NCBI RefSeq assembly: GCF_000931465.1
Contig: NZ_CP010892.1
Coordinates: forward strand, 3,929,388 to 3,993,387
Direction: 5' to 3'
From: Pseudomonas sp. MRSN 12121
GTDB taxonomy: Bacteria > Pseudomonadota > Gammaproteobacteria > Pseudomonadales > Pseudomonadaceae
Length of the DNA stretch: 64,000 nt
Below are positions 16,349-25,378 of the stretch, piece after piece. The notes under the pieces were generated by a model. That model searched no databases. It saw only the letters and a program-made list of their open reading frames with translations, and was not told the DNA's origin. Made by a program: the position numbers and the translations under genes. Position 1 is the stretch's first letter. Each line of letters begins with the position of its first letter.

Positions 16349-16543
16349 TGGCCGTAAGTCTATATGGGGTGCGGGTTTAGCTCTACTTCGGGCCGCTTTG
16401 CGGAGCTGCGGCGTTGCGGGCTGGGAGCCACATAAGAGCATCGCGGTAGAAAGCCGGAGCGTGCTGCATCGGGGACGATTGCCAGCAGACGGCGGACGCA
16501 TTTGATCATGATAGCCCAATCGGCCATCGTCCTCCAGAACGAA

Positions 16544-16570
16544 GAACGCGCAGCCTTGGGCTGCGCGTTC
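16544..16570 (-). terminator. Strong hairpin at the end of the trb operon
   Basis: GAACGCGCAGCC and its exact complement form a 12-bp stem with loop TTG, 32 bp past the DUF2274 stop. No U-run follows, so it may block 3' decay or act with Rho and not as a classical terminator. Confidence 0.5.
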
Positions 16571-16601
16571 GAGGGATGGCCGCCAGTGGAAACCGGCATC
16601 A

Positions 16602-16847
16602 TCAGCTTGGCTTGGGTGGCGCGGCTCTGGTCGCGCCACCCTTCCTGAATCCCCGATCCCCGGCCATGAATGCCTCCAGCATGTGCGGGATCAGCGTGGC
16701 CGCATCGACCGCCTCGCCATATGCCTGCGCGTGCAGCGCGGCGTAGCGGTCGAGGTCGGCTTTCAGGCTGGCCGGGCAAGCGAAGGTCAGCTTCGTGGAT
16801 TCCGTTTTCGGCAGCGGCCCGAGCCGCAGCTTCTTGGTCGTGCTCAT
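16602..16847 (-). CDS. DUF2274 protein of Tn4371-type ICEs
   Basis: 81 residues. The pattern KLRLGPLPKTESTKLTFACPASLKADLDRYAALHAQAYGE...AATLIPHMLEAFMAGDRGFRK is the DUF2274 family, which looks like a ribbon-helix-helix DNA-binding fold (strand KLTFACP, helices after). It follows trbI in this ICE family and probably regulates the transfer operon. That role is inferred. Confidence 0.85.
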   Translation of the reverse strand: MSTTKKLRLGPLPKTESTKLTFACPASLKADLDRYAALHAQAYGEAVDAATLIPHMLEAFMAGDRGFRKGGATRAAPPKPS

Positions 16848-16876
16848 CGAGAAGTCCCCCGGTTGAAGAACAAGGG

Positions 16877-18127
16877 CTAGTACGGCCGCAGTACCAGATC
16901 GCGGTTGACGATGATGCGAACCGGCAAGCCCGGCCGCTCGGTCAGCGTCGGCTGGATGTTCATGTTGCGCCGGGTCATCTCCTGACCGACCTGATTGATG
17001 CTGTCCTGCGCGCTGTCGCGCCCGGCGATGATGATGCGATCACCGTCCTGCCGGTTCTCCGGCGCGGCCAGCTCGGCACCGACACCCAGCAGCGTGGTCA
17101 GCGCCGCGCCGGCGAAGATGCGATCCCAATGCCAGTCCACATCGTCCTCCAGTCCGGCATAGCCGGCTGGGTCGGTGCCGGCCAGGTTGTCGAGCGTCAG
17201 CGATGACGTGTCGGGCAGGATGATCCGGTTCCACACCACTTGCACCCGACTCTGCCCGTAGCTGACCTGGCTGTTGTAGCGGCCTAGGATGCGCGATCCC
17301 TGCGGGATCAGCAGGAACTTGCCCGTGGCCGTGTCATAGACCGGCTCCGTCACCGTGGCGATCACGTCGCCGGGCAAGTCCGACTTGATGCCCGTCACCA
17401 GCGCCCCGGCAACCACCGTTCCGGCCATGACCTGATACGGCGAAGCCGGCAGGGTCAGATTGCCGGAATTGCGGGTTTCCGTGGTTCCGGCTTTCTGGAA
17501 CGCCTCTTTCTGGTCTTGCCGGTTCTGCACGGCGGTCGGGTCGGCAGGCTGGGCCGCCGTTGAGGCCGGCCCGGCGGCCAGCGGGTCGAACGCCGCATTG
17601 GCGGCGAAGCCCGGCGTGGCGGCAGCCTGCGTCTGCGCCACCGGCGCGGCCTTCTGCGAACCGGAGCGGAAGAACACCGAGGAACCCGCCGCGGCTTCGG
17701 CCTCCTTGCGCCGCGCGTCGCGCTCGGCCGCCGCCGGGTCTTGGCCGGGCGGCGTGTAGCTGGCCACCGCCGGCTGCTGCTGCGCATTGACGATGGCTGG
17801 GCCGAGGTCGCCCGGCAGCGGTGGTCCCAGCTCCGGCACGTCGGGCGGCAGCTTCGAGTAGTCGGCCGGAAGCTGGTCGAGTCCTTCGGAGCGCGAGACG
17901 CGATCCACGTTGTAAAGCTCGGCCTGCTCGTTGGCCCCGCGCCGCTGCGGTTGCAGCGACCACATGAGCGCACCGAGCACGGCGACCGACAGGCCGCCGG
18001 CGAGGATGGCTAGGGTGCGCCGGTTCAGGCGCGTGACCGGCTGCGGCTGCGCCCGCAGCGTCACCGCTTCCGGGGCGACCTTGCCCGCCTGCGGCGTGGC
18101 GAGGTCGGGAGTGTCGTCCTGGCTCAT
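16877..18127 (-). CDS. trbI: TrbI, VirB10-like core component of the conjugative T4SS
   Basis: 416 residues. A cytoplasmic N-terminus is followed by one membrane helix (about residues 40-60, LAILAGGLSVAVLGALMWSL), a Pro/Ala-rich periplasmic linker and the C-terminal VirB10 domain with YQVMAGTVVAGALVTGIKSDLPGDVIATVTEPVYDTATGKFLLIPQGSRILGRYNS. This protein spans from inner to outer membrane in the secretion channel. It follows trbG with a 2-bp gap. Confidence 0.95.
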   Translation of the reverse strand: MSQDDTPDLATPQAGKVAPEAVTLRAQPQPVTRLNRRTLAILAGGLSVAVLGALMWSLQPQRRGANEQAELYNVDRVSRSEGLDQLPADYSKLPPDVPELGPPLPGDLGPAIVNAQQQPAVASYTPPGQDPAAAERDARRKEAEAAAGSSVFFRSGSQKAAPVAQTQAAATPGFAANAAFDPLAAGPASTAAQPADPTAVQNRQDQKEAFQKAGTTETRNSGNLTLPASPYQVMAGTVVAGALVTGIKSDLPGDVIATVTEPVYDTATGKFLLIPQGSRILGRYNSQVSYGQSRVQVVWNRIILPDTSSLTLDNLAGTDPAGYAGLEDDVDWHWDRIFAGAALTTLLGVGAELAAPENRQDGDRIIIAGRDSAQDSINQVGQEMTRRNMNIQPTLTERPGLPVRIIVNRDLVLRPY

Positions 18128-18129
18128 GG

Positions 18130-19122
18130 TCAGTTCCCCCGCGCGATGCCGTCGGTGCGCTCGATGCGTACCACGTCGCCCTTGTCGCCACCGAGGCGCA
18201 GTTCGGCCGCGCCGAACAGCCTATCCACGATGTAGTAAGGCGGACGGAAACGGTAGTTCACCAGTTGCCCGTCACCCTGCGCGCCGATGACGAACAGCGG
18301 CGGCAGTTCGCCTTGCGCGATGCCCGGCGGGAACTGGATATAGACCTTCTCGCCGTCATCGAAGGCGCGTAGCGGCTTCCACGGCGGATTGCTGCCGCTG
18401 ACCGCGTAGCGGAAGCGGATCTTCTCCAGCGACAAGCCGGTATCGACCGGCGCGGCGGCGCTGGCCGCCTGCGCCTGGCGCTGCAAGGCCAGCATCCGGT
18501 CTTTCGGGTAGTCCCAGGACACCGAAGCCATCCATGCACGCTCGGTCGAGGTCAGCTCCAGCAGGTATGTCCTGCGGCTGGTGGTGATGACCAGATTGGT
18601 TTTCAGGCCCGAGCGGATGGGCTTCACCAGCACGTTCACGCGCAGCGCATCGCCGCTGCCGCTGGACGTGTCGCCCACGATCCAGCGCACGGTATCGCCG
18701 GCGGCGACCGTCACCAGTTCCTCGCCGGGCTGGAGCGAAACCACGGTCACGCGCCCCGGCGCGGCATAGACCTGATAGAGCGCGCCATCGGTGAAGGGCC
18801 ACACCTGAATCGCGTTGACGTAGCCCTCGCGCGTGGGCGCGATGCGCGCCTCGGCGTTGGCCTTGGACACGCGCACCGTTTCGTCGGCCGGCTCCGGCGC
18901 CGGCTTGGCCTCGTCCACCTCCGGCAGCGGCTTCATCTGCGCCGGCATCGGCAGCACCTTCGGCACCTCCACAACTTCGATCGGCTTGGGTGGTTCGGGA
19001 AACGGCTGCGCCTGCACTGGCTCATCGAGCGAGATGGGCGGTGGCGGCTTGCCCTGCGTGGCGCAGCCCGACAGGGCCAGCAGCATCAACGGCAAAATGT
19101 AAAAGCGGAAAGGCAGGTTCAT
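18130..19122 (-). CDS. trbG: TrbG, VirB9-like outer-membrane-complex protein
   Basis: 330 residues from the ATG at 19122, which overlaps the trbF stop (ATGA). A lipoprotein-type signal with LSGC (Cys about residue 20) is followed by a Pro-rich linker and the VirB9 domain (VNAIQVWPFTDGALYQVYAAPGRVTVVSLQPGEELVTVAAGDTVRW, later YLLELTSTERAWMASVSWDYP). The lipobox is notable, as VirB7, not VirB9, usually carries the lipid in other systems. In-frame sequence upstream of 19122 is not coding. Confidence 0.95.
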   Translation of the reverse strand: MNLPFRFYILPLMLLALSGCATQGKPPPPISLDEPVQAQPFPEPPKPIEVVEVPKVLPMPAQMKPLPEVDEAKPAPEPADETVRVSKANAEARIAPTREGYVNAIQVWPFTDGALYQVYAAPGRVTVVSLQPGEELVTVAAGDTVRWIVGDTSSGSGDALRVNVLVKPIRSGLKTNLVITTSRRTYLLELTSTERAWMASVSWDYPKDRMLALQRQAQAASAAAPVDTGLSLEKIRFRYAVSGSNPPWKPLRAFDDGEKVYIQFPPGIAQGELPPLFVIGAQGDGQLVNYRFRPPYYIVDRLFGAAELRLGGDKGDVVRIERTDGIARGN

Positions 19123-19823
19123 GGCTTGGCTCCTTCGGACGAATCCAGCTCGCGGCTCCACGACAGGCCATTGACGTAGATGCCGAGCGGGTTGCGGCGC
19201 AGGCGCTGTTCGGTGCGTGGGGTTTGCAGGACGATGGACACCACGGCCGTCCATCGCTCCAGCCCCGCAGCGGCGCCATTGACGTAGCGGCGTTCCGTCC
19301 AGCGCACGTTGAAAGACGTGTCGCTGGCGCGCACGACACTGGTGATCTGCACCGTCACCGATTCGCGGCCGATGCGGGCGAACGGGTCATTGGTGCGGGC
19401 GTAGTCGTTGAGCACGGCCGCGCCCTTGTCGGTCGTGTAGTCGTAGGCATCGAGCCAGTTCTGGCGCACCACGATGGGGTCGATGGACAGCGAGCGAACC
19501 AGCGTGACGAAGTGCGCCAGATGGAAAGCGATCTGTGCATCGGCGGGTCGGTACGGCGTGGCGGCTTCGCCGACCGTCCGCACCTGGCCGGCCTGATCGA
19601 CCTCGATGACGTAGGGCGTGACGATGGACTGCGCCGAGCGCCACACCAGGCCGCCCGCCATCAGCAGCGCGAGCACCAGGCAGCCGAAGGCCATCAATCG
19701 CCAGTTCTTCGCCTGCACGCGGGCCGAGCCGATACGGTCGTCCCATACCTGCGCGGCGGATTGATACGGGGTGGCCGGCTGCGGCGTGTCGGCATAGCGC
19801 ACCTGCGGTCGCTTGAATCGCAT
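19119..19823 (-). CDS. trbF: TrbF, VirB8-like inner-membrane T4SS protein
   Basis: 234 residues. N-terminal cytoplasmic segment, one membrane helix (about residues 40-58, LMAFGCLVLALLMAGGLVW), then the NTF2-like VirB8 domain (ITPYVIEVDQAGQVRTVGEA ... ARIGRESVTVQITSVVRASDTSFNVRWTE). It nucleates assembly of the channel. Overlap with trbG indicates translational coupling. Confidence 0.95.
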   Translation of the reverse strand: MRFKRPQVRYADTPQPATPYQSAAQVWDDRIGSARVQAKNWRLMAFGCLVLALLMAGGLVWRSAQSIVTPYVIEVDQAGQVRTVGEAATPYRPADAQIAFHLAHFVTLVRSLSIDPIVVRQNWLDAYDYTTDKGAAVLNDYARTNDPFARIGRESVTVQITSVVRASDTSFNVRWTERRYVNGAAAGLERWTAVVSIVLQTPRTEQRLRRNPLGIYVNGLSWSRELDSSEGAKP

Positions 19824-19835
19824 GGTCGTTTCTCC

Positions 19836-21200
19836 TTATGAATCGGAATCGCGCAGGCTCGGGCCTTGCCCGGAGCCGCCACCGTCGCCACCGCGCAGCG
19901 TGTGGGCGGCGGTCGTGGCTGCATGGGTGATCTGCTGGCGGCGGTGCATCCGCTTGGCCCAGGCGGGTTGTTCCTGCTTCTGCGGGTTGGCCGCGCCGTC
20001 GGCGGCTTGGCCGGATGCAGCCCCGCCATCCGCCGCCGAGCCGTTCCACCCGGCGCGGAAAGAGCGGGTCATCTTCTGTGCGGCACCGGACGCGCCGGAT
20101 GCGGCGCTGCGCCCGGCGGCCTGTGCGCCGGTCTTGGCGACGTTGCCGAGGCCGGCCATCGCGCCCTTCGCGCCGCCGCCCGCAGCGGCGGAACCGGCCT
20201 GGAATGCCGACCGGGCGCTGCCGGCCGCCGAGGTGGCGGCACGCGCTCCCGCGCCGGCCAGCTTCGCGGCGGCGGGTGCCATTCGCGCCCCGGCGGCCAC
20301 TGCACCGCCTACGCCGGTCGCGGCGGCACCGATGGCGACGGCCGTGCCGGCGGCACCGATCGCCGCGCCGGCCATTGCGCCGGCGCCGAGTTGCGGCGCA
20401 CCAGACACCAGGCCCGTGGCGATGCCCGGCCCGTAGATGCCTAGCGCCAGCAGCGCGAGCGAGGCCAGCATGATGACGAGCGCATGGTCGATGGATGGCT
20501 CATCGGGATGAACCTGGAACTCCGCGAACAAGCCCGAGCCGATGCCGACGATGACGGCCAGCACCAAGACTTTGATGCCCGCCGAAACCACGTTGCCAAG
20601 CACCTTTTCCGCGAGGAACGAGGTCTTGTTCCAGAGGGCGAACGGCACCAGCACGAAGCCGGCGAGCGTGGTCAGCTTGAACTCGATCAGCGTGATGAAA
20701 AGCTGGATCGCCAGCACGAAGAAGCAAAGCACCACGACCAGCCAGGCAATGAACATCACCACGATGGGATCGAGGTTCACGAACACCTCGGGGAAGCCGG
20801 CCATTTCGCCGATCTGGTCGAGGATCGGCGCGGCGGCGTCGATGCCGGTTTTCGCCAGCCGCCCCGGCTGGAGAAAGTTCTCCATCGTGATGGCCGAGCC
20901 GGTGGCCGTGATTCCCAGGCCGGCAAACGAACGGAACACGATGCCGGCCAGCAGGTTGAAGTTGTTGATGATGTAGGCGAAGGCACCGACGTAGAGCACC
21001 TTGCGCAGCAGCTTGGCGATCACGTCCTCGCCCTGGCCGGTCGCGTGGCTCATCGCCCAATACAAGCCGGCGATGGTCATGTCGATGACGATCAGCGTGG
21101 CGGTCAGAAACGCCACTTCGCCTTGCAGCAGCCCGAAACCGGAGTCGATGTAGCGCGAGAACGTGTCGAGGAAGCGGTCGATGATGGTCACGTCATTCAT
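19836..21200 (-). CDS. trbL: TrbL, VirB6-like polytopic membrane protein
   Basis: 454 residues. Five or six membrane helices occupy roughly residues 30-265 (for example TLIVIDMTIAGLYWAM, FIAWLVVVLCFFVLAIQLFITLIEF, ALVIMLASLALLALGIYGPGIATGL). The C-terminal 180 residues are Ala/Gly-rich and disordered, as usual in TrbL. It forms the inner-membrane part of the translocation path. The start overlaps the upstream lipoprotein gene stop. Confidence 0.93.
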   Translation of the reverse strand: MNDVTIIDRFLDTFSRYIDSGFGLLQGEVAFLTATLIVIDMTIAGLYWAMSHATGQGEDVIAKLLRKVLYVGAFAYIINNFNLLAGIVFRSFAGLGITATGSAITMENFLQPGRLAKTGIDAAAPILDQIGEMAGFPEVFVNLDPIVVMFIAWLVVVLCFFVLAIQLFITLIEFKLTTLAGFVLVPFALWNKTSFLAEKVLGNVVSAGIKVLVLAVIVGIGSGLFAEFQVHPDEPSIDHALVIMLASLALLALGIYGPGIATGLVSGAPQLGAGAMAGAAIGAAGTAVAIGAAATGVGGAVAAGARMAPAAAKLAGAGARAATSAAGSARSAFQAGSAAAGGGAKGAMAGLGNVAKTGAQAAGRSAASGASGAAQKMTRSFRAGWNGSAADGGAASGQAADGAANPQKQEQPAWAKRMHRRQQITHAATTAAHTLRGGDGGGSGQGPSLRDSDS

Positions 21201-21511
21201 GGCGTGTCCTCCCCGGCAGGTTCATCGAAGCTCGGCGGGATCGGCGGCAGTTCGGCCAGCGAGCCGTATTCGTCCGGCCCGGTGTGGCCGGCGAAGAAGC
21301 GCCGCCGGAACGCTTCGGCGGCGGCGCGGCAAGCGTCCTCGCCTGCGGCCTGCATGACCTGTTGTGGATGGGCCGCGCATTGCGCACGCAATGCCTTGAG
21401 CCGCACCGGATCGGCGGCCAGGGTATCGGCCAGGTCGCCGGCCTGCTGCTGGCCGCACGCGGTCAGCAGCAGGGCCAGCAGCGAAGCCGGCAGGACAAGG
21501 ACGCATCGCAT
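21197..21511 (-). CDS. trbK: TrbK-like lipoprotein (probable entry exclusion)
   Basis: 104 residues. Lipobox LTAC with lipidated Cys19, then a conserved core DPVRLKALRAQCAAHPQ and CRAAAEAFRRRFF with two cysteines. It occupies the trbJ-trbK-trbL position known from RP4, where TrbK is the entry-exclusion lipoprotein. The core is paralogous to the lipoprotein at 29109-29372 (NPERLKELRQQC). The symbol rests on position and the lipoprotein nature; sequence identity to RP4 TrbK is not claimed. Confidence 0.7.
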   Translation of the reverse strand: MRCVLVLPASLLALLLTACGQQQAGDLADTLAADPVRLKALRAQCAAHPQQVMQAAGEDACRAAAEAFRRRFFAGHTGPDEYGSLAELPPIPPSFDEPAGEDTP

Positions 21512-21525
21512 GGCCGTGTCTCCCG

Positions 21526-22269
21526 TCAGTTGGAATAGAAATCCACGCGCTGCGGCGTGTACGGCGTGCCGGCGCCGAGGAAGCGCCGCCGCACTTCGCG
21601 GGCGCGCTCGGTGGCCGCCGCTTGCCGCGCCAGTTCCAGCGAGGCCGCCCGGTCTTGCGTGATCTGGAGCTGCTGCGCCTGGATGGACTGCTTGGCCTGC
21701 AAGGCAAGAAGCTGGTTCGTCGCCTGCATCGCTTGCAGCGCGCCGGTGGCGGACTGGCTCTGGCTCACGAGGTCGGCCAGCGCGCTTTCGTCTTGGGTCA
21801 GGTTCTGCGACACCTGGGCTTGCATCCGCATCGCGGTGTGCAGGCCGTTCAAGCTGTTCTGCCAGCGTTCGCGGGCGTCCTGCGCCATGCGGTCGCCGCT
21901 GACGGTGGCGGCGTACTGCTCGGGATACAGGCGCGCGAACTCCCGATCCATGCTCGTCACGTCGTAGGCCAGCCCCCGCGCCTCGGCGATCAGGCGCTCG
22001 GTGGTGGCGAGCGTCGAGCGCAGGCGGTTGAGGATGTTGAAGTCCAGATTCGCCAGATTGCGCGCCTGGTTCATCAGCATCTGTGCCTCGTTCTGGAGCT
22101 GGTTGATCTGGTTGTTGATCTGTTCCAGGGTGCGCACGGCCGTCAGCGTGTTCTGCACGAAGTTCGACGGATCGAACACGGTGATGGCCGCCGCCGGCTG
22201 TGCGAGCATCAGCGAGACGGACAGTGCGGCGGCGAGCGAGGCGGACAGCAAACGGGGCTTGGTCTTCAT
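21526..22269 (-). CDS. trbJ: TrbJ, VirB5-like periplasmic/pilus-associated protein
   Basis: 247 residues. A signal peptide ends after about residue 28 (AAA-ITVFD). The mature protein is nearly all helix with long Gln/Asn/Leu-rich coiled coils (TLEQINNQINQLQNEAQMLMNQARNL), as in TrbJ. The C-terminus carries RRRFLGAGTPYTP (227-239), a peptide that also ends the exclusion lipoprotein at 29109. The start at 22269 overlaps trbE. In RP4, TrbJ is needed for the mating pilus. Confidence 0.92.
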   Translation of the reverse strand: MKTKPRLLSASLAAALSVSLMLAQPAAAITVFDPSNFVQNTLTAVRTLEQINNQINQLQNEAQMLMNQARNLANLDFNILNRLRSTLATTERLIAEARGLAYDVTSMDREFARLYPEQYAATVSGDRMAQDARERWQNSLNGLHTAMRMQAQVSQNLTQDESALADLVSQSQSATGALQAMQATNQLLALQAKQSIQAQQLQITQDRAASLELARQAAATERAREVRRRFLGAGTPYTPQRVDFYSN

Positions 22270-24716
22270 GGTGAAACCTCCAGTGGTTGGGCGTTGAGGA
22301 ACGAAGTGGCCGCCGGTGCAGACGGCAGCAGGTCGGCGGCCCAATCAAGGCCGCGATGGCGCAGCCACGCGCCGGCGAAGCCGGGTACGCCGGCCTGCGT
22401 CAGCACGCGGTCGATGTCGCGTTGGTCTTGCGGTGTGGATGCGCCCACGAAGGCGAGCGCGGCCGGCCCCAGGTCGAGGTCGAACAGGCGATTGCCGAGG
22501 CGCGATTGGTAGTAGTAGTTGCGCTTGGGCTGCGCGGTGGCGACGATTTCGATTTGCCGGCTGTTGAGGCCGAAGCCCTCGTAGATCGTGCGAATTTGCG
22601 GCTCGGTGGCCTGCGGATTAGGTAAGAAAATCCTGCTCGCGCAGCTTTCGATGATCGCGGGCGCGATGGTCGAATCCTTGATGTCCGCCAGCGACTGCGT
22701 GGCGAAAATGACGCTGACGTTCTTTTTCCTGAGCGTCTTGAGCCATTGCCGGATGCGCGCAGCAAAGGACGGCTCATCGAGGAACAGCCACGCCTCATCG
22801 AGAATCAGCAGCGTGGGCGCACCGTCGAAACGCTCATCGAAGCGGGCGAACAGGTAGCGCAACACCGCTTGCACGGCGGCCGGGCTGTGCATCAGTTCTT
22901 CCATCTCGAAGCCCTGCACGTCGCCGAAACCAAGGCGGTCGGCGTCCGCATCCAGCAGCTTGCCGTGGGCACCGCCTAGGACATACGGCGACAGCGCCTG
23001 CCGCAGCGCGTTCGATTGCAGTAGCACGGAAAGCCCGGTCATCGTGCGCTGTTCCGGCGGCGCACCGGCGAGGCTTCCGAGCGCCGACCAGATAGCCGCC
23101 TTCTCGTCCGGGCCGACGGTCACGCCTTCATGCAGCAGGCGACCTTCCACCCATTCGGCGGCCCAGGTGCGGTAGCCCTCGCCGTCGATGCGGGCGAGCG
23201 GCTGGAACGCGATGCCGCCATCCGCGCCCAGGTCGTAGTGCTCGCCGCCCAAGCCGAGGATGGTGGCGCGCATCGAGCGCCCCATGTCGAAGGCGAAAAT
23301 GCGCGAGCCGAAGTAGCGCCGGAACTGCATCGCCAGGATGGCGAGCAGCACCGACTTACCCATGCCGGTCGGCCCGGCGACCAGCGTGTGGCCTACGTCA
23401 CCGATGTGCGTCACCAGCCGGAACGGCGTCGCGCCATCGGTGCGGGTGACGATCAGCGGCGGGCCGTCGAGGTGGTCGTTCTTCTCCGGCCCGGCCCACA
23501 CCGCCGACAGCGGCATCATGTGCGCCAGGTTCAGCGTCGAGACGATGGGCTGGCGCACGTTCGCGTAGGCGTTGCCGGGGATAGACGACAGCCAGGCATC
23601 GACGGCATTGAGAGTTTCGGGGATGGTCACGAAGCCCCGGCCCTGGATGACGCGCTCCACCATGCGCAGCTTTTCGTCGGCAGCGGCGGCATCCGTATCC
23701 ATCACGGTGACGGTGGCCGTCAGGTAGCCGAAGGCGACTTGATCGCTGCCAAGCTCCTGCAAGGCCGCGTCGGCATCGGCGGCCTTGTTGCTGGCGTCGG
23801 TATCGACCAGCGGCGATTCCTGCTGGAAGATCGTTTCGCGTAGCAGCGCGACGACGTTCTTCCGTTTCGCAAACCACTGGCGACGCAGGCGACCGAGTTC
23901 CTTTTCCGCCTCGGCTTTGTCCATGCAGACAAAGCGCGTGCTCCAGCGGTAGCCAAAGCCCAGGCGGTTGAGGTCGTCCAGCAGGCCCGGCCAGGTCGAA
24001 GTCGGAAAGCCGCGCACCGATGCCACGCGCAGGTGCAGATCGCCCAGCGTGGGCGCGAGGCCGCCGACCAGCGCGGAGTCGGCCAGCAGCGCGTCCAGAT
24101 GGAAAGGCACCTCGGGAACGCCGATGCGGTAGCGCCGCGTCGAGACGGTCGCGTGCAGGTAGGTCAGCGTCTCGGCATCATCGAGCCAGGCGATTTCCGG
24201 CATCACGCCATCGAGCAGGTCGAATACGCGATCGGTTTCCGCTACAAACGCATCGAGCCGGCCACGCCAGTCCACGCCGTCGCCAGGTGCGTTCTCGTAC
24301 AGCATCTTGGCGGCGCGGGCGCGGGATTCCTCGGGCGGCAGGAACGCCACCGTCAGGTGATAGCCGCTCTCGAAGTGGTTGCCGGATTCCTCGAAGGCGG
24401 CGCGGCGTTCCTCGTCCACCAGCCAGGACAGCGGCTCGGGAAAGTCGGAGTGTGGGTAGTCCGCCGCCGGCCGGCGCTCGGCCTCGATGAACAGCGCCCA
24501 GCCCGAACCCAGCCGGCGCAGCGCGTTGTTGAGCCGAGCCGATGCGGCGATCAGCTCGCCTTGCGTGGCGCTGTCCAAGTCGGGGCCGCGAAAGCGGGCC
24601 GTGCGCAGGAAACTGCCGTCCTTGTTCAAGACGACACCCGGCGCGATCAGTCCGGCCCAGGGCAACCAGTCGGCGAGCAAGGCCGGGCGCTGGCGGTATT
24701 CGGCAAGGTTCAGCAT
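22266..24716 (-). CDS. trbE: TrbE, VirB4-like conjugation ATPase
   Basis: 816 residues, full length. Walker A GPTGMGKS is at 448-455, and Walker B within TLLILDEAWLFLDEPSF lies near residue 650, followed by the KKNVSVIFATQSLADI motif. An N-terminal CagE/TrbE domain precedes. This is the largest T4SS ATPase, acting at the inner-membrane face to power pilus biogenesis and transfer. It lies in the tightly packed trb operon. Confidence 0.96.
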   Translation of the reverse strand: MLNLAEYRQRPALLADWLPWAGLIAPGVVLNKDGSFLRTARFRGPDLDSATQGELIAASARLNNALRRLGSGWALFIEAERRPAADYPHSDFPEPLSWLVDEERRAAFEESGNHFESGYHLTVAFLPPEESRARAAKMLYENAPGDGVDWRGRLDAFVAETDRVFDLLDGVMPEIAWLDDAETLTYLHATVSTRRYRIGVPEVPFHLDALLADSALVGGLAPTLGDLHLRVASVRGFPTSTWPGLLDDLNRLGFGYRWSTRFVCMDKAEAEKELGRLRRQWFAKRKNVVALLRETIFQQESPLVDTDASNKAADADAALQELGSDQVAFGYLTATVTVMDTDAAAADEKLRMVERVIQGRGFVTIPETLNAVDAWLSSIPGNAYANVRQPIVSTLNLAHMMPLSAVWAGPEKNDHLDGPPLIVTRTDGATPFRLVTHIGDVGHTLVAGPTGMGKSVLLAILAMQFRRYFGSRIFAFDMGRSMRATILGLGGEHYDLGADGGIAFQPLARIDGEGYRTWAAEWVEGRLLHEGVTVGPDEKAAIWSALGSLAGAPPEQRTMTGLSVLLQSNALRQALSPYVLGGAHGKLLDADADRLGFGDVQGFEMEELMHSPAAVQAVLRYLFARFDERFDGAPTLLILDEAWLFLDEPSFAARIRQWLKTLRKKNVSVIFATQSLADIKDSTIAPAIIESCASRIFLPNPQATEPQIRTIYEGFGLNSRQIEIVATAQPKRNYYYQSRLGNRLFDLDLGPAALAFVGASTPQDQRDIDRVLTQAGVPGFAGAWLRHRGLDWAADLLPSAPAATSFLNAQPLEVSP

Positions 24717-24728
24717 GGCGGCGTCTCC

Positions 24729-24998
24729 CTACACGTCCAGCAGCGGCCTGTGCTTGATGTGCCGGGCGAAGACCTGCATGAACTGCGGATCGACGCGAGC
24801 GCCCCACACGGCGAGCGAGTGGCCGACGATCCAGAGCACCAGCCCCGGAATCCACAGTTGCAGCCCCAGGCCCACGGCGGCGGCGAGCGTGCCGTTCGCA
24901 ATGGCGACGGTGCGCGGCGCACCGCCCATGAGGATCGGTTCGGTCAGCGAGCGGTGTAGCGGCACCTCGAAGCCCGGCAAGTCGTTGGCGGTGCTCAT
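24729..24998 (-). CDS. trbD: TrbD, VirB3-like membrane protein
   Basis: 89 residues. PLHRSLTEPILMGGAPRTVAIANGTLAAAVGLGLQLWIPGLVLWIVGHSLAVWGARVDPQFMQVFARH is the VirB3 signature: two membrane helices followed by the DP-x-F/M-x-x-V-x-x-RH motif. The start at 24998 overlaps the trbC stop. VirB3 works with the VirB4 ATPase encoded next. Confidence 0.94.
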   Translation of the reverse strand: MSTANDLPGFEVPLHRSLTEPILMGGAPRTVAIANGTLAAAVGLGLQLWIPGLVLWIVGHSLAVWGARVDPQFMQVFARHIKHRPLLDV

Positions 24999-25378
24999 AC
25001 GACCGCCCCGCCGGAGAACGAGAAGAACGACAGGAAGAACGAGGACGCGGCGAACGCGATGCTCAACCCGAACACGATCTGGATGAGCTTGCGGAAGCCG
25101 CCCGAGGTGTCGCCGAAGGCCAGCGCCAGGCCCGTGGCGATGATGATGATGACCGCGACGATGCGCGCGACCGGCCCCTGGATCGAATCGAGGATGGATT
25201 GCAGCGGGCCTTCCCACGGCATCGAGGAACCGGCGGCCTTCGCCGTGCCGGCCGTCATCAGCATGACGGCGGCCAGCAGCAGGCCGTGGTGCGTCGGCGC
25301 GGCCAGCCGCCGCAGGCGGGCGAAGGCCGAAGCCGGATTTACGGAAAGGCGCAAAGCATGGGCGTTCATCTGCGTCAT
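24995..25378 (-). CDS. trbC: TrbC, VirB2-like pilin precursor
   Basis: 127 residues. A long basic leader and hydrophobic signal (ATHHGLLLAAVMLMTAGTAKAAG, cleavage near residue 49) precede a mature pilin with two membrane helices (IVAVIIIIATGLALAFGDTSGG and ALFA-type FFLSFFSFSGGAVV). In RP4 the prepilin is trimmed and cyclised by TraF; a traF gene is present at 36077. An internal ATG at 25369 is also possible. Confidence 0.93.
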   Translation of the reverse strand: MTQMNAHALRLSVNPASAFARLRRLAAPTHHGLLLAAVMLMTAGTAKAAGSSMPWEGPLQSILDSIQGPVARIVAVIIIIATGLALAFGDTSGGFRKLIQIVFGLSIAFAASSFFLSFFSFSGGAVV

